Origin: Syntrophobacterales bacterium
GTDB taxonomy: Bacteria; Desulfobacterota; Syntrophia; Syntrophales; JAAYKM01
Length of the DNA stretch: 6,642 nt
Assembly (NCBI GenBank): GCA_031285215.1
Contig: JAITWQ010000106.1
Coordinates: 1 to 6,642, forward strand
Direction of reading: 5' to 3'
Positions within the stretch are counted from its first letter, which is position 1; every line of letters starts with the position of its first letter. Positions 1 through 5,282 of this stretch are shown here, piece by piece. Below the pieces are notes generated by a model. It was not told where the DNA came from, did no database searches, and saw only the letters and a program-made list of their open reading frames with translations. Made by a program: the position numbers and the translations under genes.

Positions 1-620
1 CCCGTGTCCGGATCCTTAGCGATGACCACACTGTTGGCAAGGTAATGGCCGCCGTCGTCCAGGGCCAGCACCGGAGTAGGAAGCCTGGTGACGTCCACGG
101 GCGTAATGCGCAGTTCCTGAGCCGGAGCGTCACTGATAATCACCGGCTGCACGGCAGGGTCGGAAGGGTTGCTTCTCCATTTACCTATGGCATCACCGAT
201 GTGGAAGGGCAGCTTTTCAGCCGAAACACCCAAAAGAGCGCCCACATTTTTCCTGCTCCACATCAAGCCGATGAGAACGGGCATATCATAGCCGCGGACC
301 TTTTCAAAAAGGACAACCTCTTTACCTTCAAAGTGCTTGGCCACGCCTGCGAGTTCGTGAACCAAGTCCACTTCTGTTCGGACTCTGGCCAAGAGACCTT
401 GTTTTTCAAGAGTCTGGACGTATGACTGCAAGTCACGCATTTTGCCAGTGCCTGCCTGAGACGGAGCCGCTGCTGCTTCACGTCCGCTCAAAGGGGTTAA
501 TAGCACACCGATACCAAGGGCCATACTGCCTTTAATGAAATTTCGCCGATCCAGTCCGAATTCAGGGTGTGCGTTATGAGCCGTAATCTCCTCCGTTTTT
601 TGAATTTTTTGCTGAGCCAT
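1..620 (-). CDS. UbiD-family prFMN-dependent decarboxylase with Tat signal peptide (3'-truncated by window edge)
   Basis: This ORF enters from the left edge, so only the first 206 codons are visible. After residue 60 the text is typical of the UbiD/LpdC family N-terminus: MRDLQSYVQTLEKQG at 61-75, then VLFEKVRGYDMPVLIG (103-118), SRKNVGALLGV (122-132) and GGHYLANSVVIAKDPDTG at the edge. Family members use prenylated FMN to decarboxylate aromatic or alpha,beta-unsaturated acids reversibly. The 60 residues before this block form a twin-arginine signal: DRRNFIKGS (24-32), a hydrophobic stretch to about 45, a basic residue (R47) and an EAAAA run that would suit signal peptidase near residue 52. 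The protein is therefore predicted to be exported folded. The start is ATG at 620 because GGAGG lies 5 bases upstream; an in-frame ATG at 650 has no comparable site. Prenyl-flavin contacts and the catalytic Glu-Arg-Glu residues lie beyond the window. Family assignment is firm; substrate is unknown. Confidence 0.9.
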   Translation of the reverse strand, partial: MAQQKIQKTEEITAHNAHPEFGLDRRNFIKGSMALGIGVLLTPLSGREAAAAPSQAGTGKMRDLQSYVQTLEKQGLLARVRTEVDLVHELAGVAKHFEGKEVVLFEKVRGYDMPVLIGLMWSRKNVGALLGVSAEKLPFHIGDAIGKWRSNPSDPAVQPVIISDAPAQELRITPVDVTRLPTPVLALDDGGHYLANSVVIAKDPDT

Positions 621-625
621 GAGAT

Positions 626-630
626 CCTCC
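626..630 (-). promoter_or_regulatory. Ribosome binding site of the ubiD-type gene
   Basis: GGAGG on the minus strand, 5 bases before the ATG at 620. It decides that start over the in-frame ATG at 650, which would add ten residues before the Tat n-region and has no Shine-Dalgarno match at useful distance. Confidence 0.75.
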
Positions 631-672
631 GTTTTTCCGTGATTTGACATGTATCGTTTAGTATTAACTCTT

Positions 673-697
673 CTCCCGTTCAGCTTCGGAACAGGAA
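673..697 (-). other. Intercistronic hairpin 2 (lpdD-ubiD spacer)
   Basis: In the minus-strand transcript TTCCTGTTC pairs with GAACGGGAG: nine base pairs including two G-U wobbles, closed by a 7-base loop. No U-run follows, so it is not a standard intrinsic terminator. It lies about 50 bases before the ubiD start and could stabilise the downstream message or stall an exonuclease. The pairing is seen in the sequence; the role is inferred. Confidence 0.5.
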
Positions 698-706
698 CCA
701 GTATCA

Positions 707-729
707 ACAGAGGTGCAATAAACCTCCAT
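707..729 (-). other. Intercistronic hairpin 1, directly after the lpdD stop codon
   Basis: ATGGAGGT pairs with ACCTCTGT across the 7-base loop TTATTGC: eight pairs, two of them G-U wobbles, with a perfect GAGGT/ACCTC core. It begins on the base after the TGA of the upstream gene. There is no following U-run, so it looks more like an RNA-stability or processing element than a terminator. It also sequesters a GGAGG that has no sensible start codon after it. Confidence 0.5.
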
Positions 730-1113
730 TCATTTTTTTAGCAACGGCAGCAGACTGATTACGGCCTCCTCTGCGTTTTTTATCAAGGTACTGATTTCTT
801 CTCGCTTAGCGTTATGGACATGGATGCCCACGGACAGGCTAATGTTCCGCTGCAAAACCTTGCACATCTGCAAAGCCAGTTTCCGTGCCAACTCATCATC
901 CCGGTGGCCTGGAGCAGTCAGGACGCTGACGAACCCCGTGATTTCACCTGCCGTATCCGCAGGAGAGCCGCAGGGGCAGGCCAGTGCTACCGCGCCCACA
1001 TGAGGCGTATCGCCGCCCTGTACGGATACTACCCAATCCTCTCCTGAAGGCCAAGCTTCCACAGATATACACAGCCTTCCCTCTCCGGTATGGACGGGTC
1101 CGTATTGTTTCAC
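730..1113 (-). CDS. LpdD-like prenylated-flavin chaperone / decarboxylase subunit D
   Basis: A 127-residue protein matching, by recognition, the LpdD-like family found beside UbiX/UbiD-type decarboxylases such as Lactobacillus LpdBCD; these proteins are thought to help load or mature prFMN on the UbiD partner. Visible signatures, counted from the GTG start, are GGDTPHVGAVALA (33-45), APGHRDDELARKLA (67-80) and VGIHVHNAKREEI (95-107). No signal peptide or membrane segment is present, so it should act in the cytoplasm. The start is GTG at 1113: AGGAG sits 7 bases upstream, the length then fits the family, and the GTG shares GTGA with the stop of the preceding small ORF. The longer reading from ATG at 1254 would overlap ubiX by 47 bases and add 47 residues without family resemblance. 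The stop is 109 bases before ubiD. Family call is fairly sure; biochemical role is by analogy. Confidence 0.8.
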   Translation of the reverse strand: MKQYGPVHTGEGRLCISVEAWPSGEDWVVSVQGGDTPHVGAVALACPCGSPADTAGEITGFVSVLTAPGHRDDELARKLALQMCKVLQRNISLSVGIHVHNAKREEISTLIKNAEEAVISLLPLLKK

Positions 1114-1211
1114 AGCCTCTCTCCTTTCAAGAACGAGGCCGGGCAGACGATAGTACGAATTGCATAGCGGTCTTTCTGTCTGCTGCCAGTGTTGGAACGA
1201 AGCATCTTCAT
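1110..1211 (-). CDS. Possible 33-residue basic peptide, coupled to ubiX and lpdD
   Basis: A small ORF between ubiX and the lpdD-like gene. Its ATG at 1211 overlaps the ubiX stop as ATGA, and its TGA overlaps the GTG of the next gene as GTGA. GGGAGG lies 7 bases before the ATG, an excellent ribosome binding site. The peptide begins MKMLRSNTGSRQKDRYAIR and ends CPASFLKGERL; it carries eight Lys/Arg against two Asp/Glu, has one cysteine and no membrane segment. I do not recognise it. It may be a real peptide, or a translated coupling leader whose product is unimportant and whose job is to carry ribosomes from ubiX to lpdD. It could also be chance, although both junctions and the ribosome site agree. 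Confidence 0.5.
   Translation of the reverse strand: MKMLRSNTGSRQKDRYAIRTIVCPASFLKGERL
1121..1125 (-). promoter_or_regulatory. Ribosome binding site fixing the GTG start of the lpdD-like gene
   Basis: AAAGGAGAG on the minus strand, with AGGAG 7 bases before GTG at 1113. This is a near-ideal Shine-Dalgarno placement and is the main reason for choosing the short 127-residue protein over the longer in-frame reading. Confidence 0.75.
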
Positions 1212-1771
1212 TCAATTCCCTCCCATGGAACAAATCCTTCATGGTTAAGTCCAAACTGCATCATGACTTTACCAATAACATGGTTAAGCTGATCCGTTAA
1301 ACTGCCGGGATTATTGTAAAAGGTAAGCATGGGCGGCACGATGACGCACCCCAGATCCGATGCTTCTTTAAGATTGCGGATATGTACTTTGCCCAAAGGC
1401 ATTTCCCGGGGAACCAATACAACCTTCCTGCTTTCTTTCAGACAGACATCAGCCGCCCGGACAAGTAAATTTGCCGCGTAACCCGATGCAATCGCCGACA
1501 AGGTTTTCATGCTGCATGGCATAACGATCATACCGTTGGTAACAAACGATCCACTGGAAATGGAAGCAGCCAGATTTTCGTCACTATGGCAGACATCCGC
1601 CAACTCGGTCAACTTCTCATATGGGATGTTTGTTTCCAAAGCCCACGTGACCTTAGCGCCTCTCGTAACGATCAGATGTATTTCACAGTCTGGCAGCTGC
1701 CGGAGTGTTTTGAGAAGGCAATATCCCATGATAACCCCGCTGGCGCCAGATATACCGACAATCATACGCAT
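1208..1771 (-). CDS. ubiX: UbiX-type flavin prenyltransferase
   Basis: A 187-residue protein of usual UbiX/Pad1/LpdB length. The family transfers a dimethylallyl group from dimethylallyl (mono)phosphate to FMN, making prFMN for UbiD-type decarboxylases; it does not decarboxylate itself. Visible motifs are GISGASG (6-12) in the flavin-binding Rossmann-like fold, PCSMKTLSAIA (85-95), RAADVCLKESR (105-115), RE (122-123) and PPMLTFYNNP (146-155). In well-studied UbiX an Arg follows the FY tyrosine by 16 residues in the phosphate site; here that place is Lys168, a conservative change. The start is ATG at 1771 with AGGA 7 bases upstream; an ATG two codons in is also possible. No export signal, so prFMN is made in the cytoplasm. 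It is first in a likely ubiX-small ORF-lpdD-ubiD operon with its own promoter. Confidence 0.93.
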   Translation of the reverse strand: MRMIVGISGASGVIMGYCLLKTLRQLPDCEIHLIVTRGAKVTWALETNIPYEKLTELADVCHSDENLAASISSGSFVTNGMIVMPCSMKTLSAIASGYAANLLVRAADVCLKESRKVVLVPREMPLGKVHIRNLKEASDLGCVIVPPMLTFYNNPGSLTDQLNHVIGKVMMQFGLNHEGFVPWEGIE

Positions 1772-1846
1772 CGTATAATCCTGATCCTCTCAACAAAGCA
1801 TACTTTATTAAGCCATACTGCCAAATACAAAACAACATCCATACTT

Positions 1847-1874
1847 ATCATATATATTTTCCAGAAGGCGTCAA
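1847..1874 (-). promoter_or_regulatory. Sigma70-type promoter for the ubiX-lpdD-ubiD operon
   Basis: On the minus strand TTGACG (1869-1874) and TATGAT (1847-1852) are separated by 16 bases; each box has one mismatch to consensus. Transcription would start near 1840, leaving a leader of about 70 bases before ubiX. The downstream flank is AT-rich. Prediction from sequence only. Confidence 0.6.
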
Positions 1875-1877
1875 GCA

Positions 1878-1894
1878 AAATACATTATGTGTTT
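1878..1894. promoter_or_regulatory. 17-bp imperfect palindrome, possible operator
   Basis: AAATACATTATGTGTTT: half sites AAA-n-ACAT and ATGT-n-TTT around a central T, with one mismatched pair. It ends 3 bases upstream of the -35 box and is centred about 46 bases before the predicted transcription start, a position used by activators and some repressors. No regulator gene is visible in the window, so the binding protein is unknown. Confidence 0.35.
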
Positions 1895-2025
1895 ATTATT
1901 TCCCCATTTAAAATTCTGTCAGCTTATCAGGCAGGGCGGACGTGAGATTATGCAGGATTTTTGCCCAGACAATGATACAATGTATAAAAAACATTGTGAA
2001 GAAAAGATAAAGAACCTCTAATGGC

Positions 2026-4008
2026 TTAACCAGCTTCACATGGTGTTTTGTTCAGCGATTCCTCAAGATAAATTCCCATGATTTTACAAGCCGCCGCGAT
2101 GATGCCTTCCTTATCAATGCCGTATATTCTCCGTAAGTCGTGCTGTGTACCCTGATCCACGAACTGATCGGGAATACCCAGCCGGCATACGCGTACATTC
2201 CAGACATCATTCTCTTGCAGCATTTCCAGAACGGCGCTGCCGAATCCCCCCATGAGAACATTTTCCTCAACCGTAATCAGGCGAGGACACGCCTGAACAG
2301 CCTTACAAATAAGCTCCGTATCAAGGGGCTTGATAAAACGGGCGTTAATAACCTTGGCGCTGATTCCCATCTCTTTCAATTCCTGTGCGGCATCTAAAGC
2401 CGGATATACGGCAGAGCCAATGGCGGCAATAACAAGATCATGGCCATCGCATAAAATTTCGCCCTTACCCAAAGAAATGGAACGAAGCGGTTCATCAAGG
2501 GGAACGCCAACCCCCTTGCCGCGGGGATAACGAATGGCAACAGGATGGCTGGTTTCAACAGCCGTTGCCATCATATGGCGAAGCTCGTTTTCATCTTTCG
2601 GAGCCATGACAATCATATTCGGCAAGGAACGCAAATAGGTATGGTCAAACAGCCCATGATGAGTTGCGCCGTCTTCGCCCACCAATCCACCCCGATCCAG
2701 GGCAAAAATAACATGCAGATCCTGGAGGCAGGCATCGTGGAGAAGCTGGTCGTAGGCCCTTTGAAGAAAGGTGGAATAGATGGCAACCACAGGGATGATA
2801 CCTTCTGCGGCCAAAGCGGAAGCGAACGTCACCCCATGCTGTTCGGCAATGCCCACATCAAAAAACCGCAGGGGAAACAATTGGGAAAAGCTCTCCAAAC
2901 CAGTTCCCTCGCACATGGCGGCGGTAATGGCAACAAGCCTTTCGTTTTCCTGGGCCATCTGTACGAGAGTATCGCCAAACACCTGGGTATAAGTGGGAGC
3001 CGTGTCATCATGCTTCTGGGGAATCCCCGTTTCCAGATTAAAGGCGGAAATACTGTGAAATTTATGCGGTTCCGCCTCGGCAAAGGGATAACCTTTTCCC
3101 TTTTGCGTCACCACATGGACAAGAATGGGGCCTTCCATTTCCCGTACATTAGTCAGGTTTTTTATCAGGGGAACAAGACGATGTCCTTCCAGAGGGCCGA
3201 CATAGGTAAAACCTAACTCTTCGAATAATGCTCCGGGAACGAAAAAGGATTTGAGAGATTCTTCCGCATGGCGCGTAAATTTAATCATTTGATGACCAAC
3301 GGAGGGGATGGTCTTCAAAAAGTTTTTGATCTCCCCGCGAAGTTTCATAATGGGCTGGCCAGTCATGATGCGGTTGAGATAGGAGGAAAGAGCGCCTACA
3401 TTCGGCGAAATGGACATCTCATTATCATTTAAAATAATGACCAGATTTTTATGACGATCTCCCGCCCAATTCAATCCTTCATAAGCCATACCGGAGGTCA
3501 TGGAACCGTCTCCGATAACAGCCAGCACTTTGAAGGTCTCTTTGCGCAGACATCTCGCCTCCGCAAAGCCTGCGGCGGCAGAAATGGATGTGCCGCTGTG
3601 TCCTACGTCAAAAACATCAAAAATACTTTCCTTTCTCTTGGGAAAACCGCTGATTCCTCCTTGCTGGCGAAGGGTCTGGAACAAATCTTTTCTGCCGGTG
3701 ACGATTTTGTGCGCGTATGTCTGATGCCCGACATCCCAGACCAATTTATCAACAGGCGTATTAAAAACATAGTGCAGGGCCAATGTCAGTTCCACCGCCC
3801 CCAGGGATGACGCCAAATGTCCGCCCGTGCGGGACACCGTATCCAAAATCTGATAGCGAACCTCTTCTGCAAGGCAAGTCAATTCATCTATTTTAAGCCG
3901 CCTTAAATCTTCCGGTGAATTTACCGTATCTAAAATTGATGTCAGGGGACGCTGATACACAATCTGCCCTTCCGGGTATTTCCCTAAATGTGTGACATTC
4001 TTTTTCAT
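2026..4008 (-). CDS. dxs: 1-deoxy-D-xylulose-5-phosphate synthase
   Basis: DXS condenses pyruvate and glyceraldehyde 3-phosphate, with loss of CO2, to form 1-deoxy-D-xylulose 5-phosphate, the entry step of the MEP isoprenoid pathway. It is a cytoplasmic thiamine diphosphate enzyme. Visible signatures are WDVGHQTYAHKI (91-102), the thiamine motif GDG (166-168) through NDN (194-196), the transketolase-type GIAEQH with catalytic Glu at about 389, DRGGLVGEDGATHHGLFD (438-455) and RYPRG (493-497). From ATG at 4008 the protein has 660 residues, somewhat longer than the usual 620-640. Similarity to the family begins only near TSILDTVNSPEDL (23-35) and the ATG has no clear ribosome site. An in-frame GTG at 3960, preceded by GAAGGG at 6 bases, would give 644 residues and may be the true start. 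It follows ispA by 36 bases, suggesting co-transcription. Confidence 0.96.
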   Translation of the reverse strand: MKKNVTHLGKYPEGQIVYQRPLTSILDTVNSPEDLRRLKIDELTCLAEEVRYQILDTVSRTGGHLASSLGAVELTLALHYVFNTPVDKLVWDVGHQTYAHKIVTGRKDLFQTLRQQGGISGFPKRKESIFDVFDVGHSGTSISAAAGFAEARCLRKETFKVLAVIGDGSMTSGMAYEGLNWAGDRHKNLVIILNDNEMSISPNVGALSSYLNRIMTGQPIMKLRGEIKNFLKTIPSVGHQMIKFTRHAEESLKSFFVPGALFEELGFTYVGPLEGHRLVPLIKNLTNVREMEGPILVHVVTQKGKGYPFAEAEPHKFHSISAFNLETGIPQKHDDTAPTYTQVFGDTLVQMAQENERLVAITAAMCEGTGLESFSQLFPLRFFDVGIAEQHGVTFASALAAEGIIPVVAIYSTFLQRAYDQLLHDACLQDLHVIFALDRGGLVGEDGATHHGLFDHTYLRSLPNMIVMAPKDENELRHMMATAVETSHPVAIRYPRGKGVGVPLDEPLRSISLGKGEILCDGHDLVIAAIGSAVYPALDAAQELKEMGISAKVINARFIKPLDTELICKAVQACPRLITVEENVLMGGFGSAVLEMLQENDVWNVRVCRLGIPDQFVDQGTQHDLRRIYGIDKEGIIAAACKIMGIYLEESLNKTPCEAG

Positions 4009-4044
4009 GATTGCTTTTTGCCCTGTTCTTCAGCCATGCGGCGT

Positions 4045-4935
4045 CTAAAAGTCGCGCTCGACAATATACCGGGCAAACTGACGTAAAGGATCTGCCTTTT
4101 CATCAAAACTGGAAATTGCAGCCAGGGATTCTTCGAGAAGTTCCTGTAAACGACGCTTGGATGCCTCTATACCAACAAGGGAGGGATAGGTCGCTTTGCC
4201 GCGCGAGGAGTCCGTTCCCGTGCCTTTCCCGATACGCTCCTGCTCTCCTTCGACATTCAGGATATCGTCTTTGATCTGAAAAGCAAGCCCAACCTCTGCG
4301 GCATAATGAAGCAGAGCGGTCATTTCTTGCGGAGAAGCACCGGCAAGGGCGGCTCCCGAATATACGGAGGCCGTAATCAAAGCGCCTGTTTTCCTGGAAT
4401 GGATATAATGCACCACGTCCATGTCCGCTTCTTTTCCTTCTGACAGGACATCCATGACCTGCCCTCCCACCATGCCGTAAAAGCCGGTGGCTTCGGAAAT
4501 ATGATGAATCAGGGCAAGGCGCGTTTCTGCGGAAACCTCCCTGAGGCAATCAGGATGCGATAAAAGATGAAAGGCTTCCGTTAAAAGGGCGTCACCGGCA
4601 AGAATGGCAACGTTTTCTCCAAAAACCTTGTGGTTCGTTAAAATGCCACGCCGGTAATCATCATTGTCAAGAGCGGGAAGATCATCGTGAATCAGAGAAT
4701 AGGTGTGAATCATTTCCAAAGCGCAGGCTGCGGAAACTACTTGATCAAAACTCCCGCCAAGGGACTCTGCCGCGGCAATACATAAAAGAGGCCTGATTCG
4801 CTTGCCTCCGGCAAAAAGACTGTAGCGTATCGCCTGAAAAATGACTGCCGGATAAGTATGTTCCGGAGGAAGGCAATCCTGAAGCGCCTTATCAACCTTT
4901 TCTTTATGATTCATCCAGTAGCCCTGCAGATCCAT
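4045..4935 (-). CDS. ispA: Farnesyl diphosphate synthase (short-chain trans-prenyltransferase)
   Basis: A 296-residue protein of normal length for bacterial IspA, which condenses dimethylallyl or geranyl diphosphate with isopentenyl diphosphate to make farnesyl diphosphate for longer prenyl carriers and quinones. Seen in order: GGKRIRP (43-49), first Asp-rich motif DDLPALD (84-90) preceded by HTYSLIH, GGQVMD (157-162), KTG (182-184), second Asp-rich motif region KDDILNVEG (222-230) and GKATYPS (246-252). The Tyr five residues before the first motif is typical of C15 products. The third Asp of the second motif is Asn (DDILN rather than DDILD). The ATG at 4935 has AAGGA 9 bases upstream; an ATG seven codons later is a weaker alternative. 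It lies 75 bases after xseB and 36 before dxs in one probable operon. Confidence 0.94.
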   Translation of the reverse strand: MDLQGYWMNHKEKVDKALQDCLPPEHTYPAVIFQAIRYSLFAGGKRIRPLLCIAAAESLGGSFDQVVSAACALEMIHTYSLIHDDLPALDNDDYRRGILTNHKVFGENVAILAGDALLTEAFHLLSHPDCLREVSAETRLALIHHISEATGFYGMVGGQVMDVLSEGKEADMDVVHYIHSRKTGALITASVYSGAALAGASPQEMTALLHYAAEVGLAFQIKDDILNVEGEQERIGKGTGTDSSRGKATYPSLVGIEASKRRLQELLEESLAAISSFDEKADPLRQFARYIVERDF

Positions 4936-4987
4936 GGCGGCGTATCCTTTACTTTTTTATCGTTTTTGAGCTTTTACTTCCTCAGAA

Positions 4988-5000
4988 CGGCGTTTTGCCG
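4988..5000 (-). other. Short GC hairpin in xseB-ispA spacer
   Basis: CGGC, a 5-base loop and GCCG: only four pairs, ten bases after the xseB stop. No U-run follows directly. It is too short to call a terminator; it may be an RNA-processing or stability element, or chance. Confidence 0.25.
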
Positions 5001-5010
5001 GGGGATAACA

Positions 5011-5235
5011 TTAATCTTCCTCAACAAAAGGAGCTGTTGTCAAAGTTTCTTCTTGTTGTAGGAGAATTTCCACGCGCCTTTCTGCTTCCTCCAGCTTTTG
5101 GGCGCATAAGCGGTACAGTTTGATGCCTTCTTCAAATGTTTTCAGAGAGTCTTCCAAAGAAAGCTCCCCGCTTTCCATTTTTTTGACAATGGCCTCCAGG
5201 CGATTCAGATTATCTTCAAATTTATCTTTGGCCAT
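5011..5235 (-). CDS. xseB: Exodeoxyribonuclease VII small subunit
   Basis: A 74-residue, highly charged, all-helical protein of usual XseB length. The family pattern is clear: KFEDNLNRLEAIVKKMESGELSLEDS is split here as the first helix (about 5-22), the ESGELSLEDSL turn (21-31), then FEEGIKLYRLCAQKLEEAERRV (34-55), followed by an acidic tail. Several XseB copies bind the helical C-terminal part of XseA to form exonuclease VII, which degrades single-stranded DNA from either end into oligonucleotides. The gene follows xseA by 47 bases and precedes ispA by 75 bases. A GGAAGAG purine stretch lies 8 bases before the ATG at 5235. Confidence 0.95.
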   Translation of the reverse strand: MAKDKFEDNLNRLEAIVKKMESGELSLEDSLKTFEEGIKLYRLCAQKLEEAERRVEILLQQEETLTTAPFVEED

Positions 5236-5282
5236 GATTTTTTCTCTTCCTTTCGTTGTCCATATGCGGGCGAAATACTCTT

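Larger units (their letters stand above)
1772..2025. other. dxs-ubiX intergenic region
   Basis: 254 bases, AT-rich toward ubiX. It holds the promoter, the palindrome and the ubiX ribosome site. After dxs I see only U-rich runs near 2000-2015 without a preceding GC stem, and a weak 6-bp hairpin (ACAATG/CATTGT, 1977-1997, loop of 9) with no U-run after it. No convincing terminator or gene was found, so some read-through from dxs into ubiX is possible. Confidence 0.6.

Noticed and set aside
45..425. 126-codon plus-strand frame at the left edge
   Set aside because: Antisense to the UbiD-type gene, whose minus-strand reading is a clear family match with a good ribosome site.
1764..1842. Short minus-strand reading frame upstream of ubiX ending in an ATGA overlap with the third codon of ubiX
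   Set aside because: No ribosome site, starts at or before the predicted transcription start, and overlaps the better ubiX ATG; probably chance.
1772..1845. Riboswitch (for example FMN) in the ubiX leader
   Set aside because: The leader is only about 70 bases, AT-rich, and shows none of the conserved stems of the FMN element.
1977..2020. Possible dxs terminator
   Set aside because: The only stem (ACAATG/CATTGT) is AT-rich with the U-rich run in its loop rather than after it, so it does not meet the form of an intrinsic terminator.
2545..3216. 223-codon plus-strand open frame opposite dxs
   Set aside because: Lies wholly antisense to a strongly conserved gene and its translation shows no domain or family pattern; it is a shadow of dxs codon structure.
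4103..4549. 148-codon minus-strand frame inside ispA
   Set aside because: Alternate frame of ispA, Arg/Cys/Gly-rich, no family resemblance and no reason to expect overlap coding.
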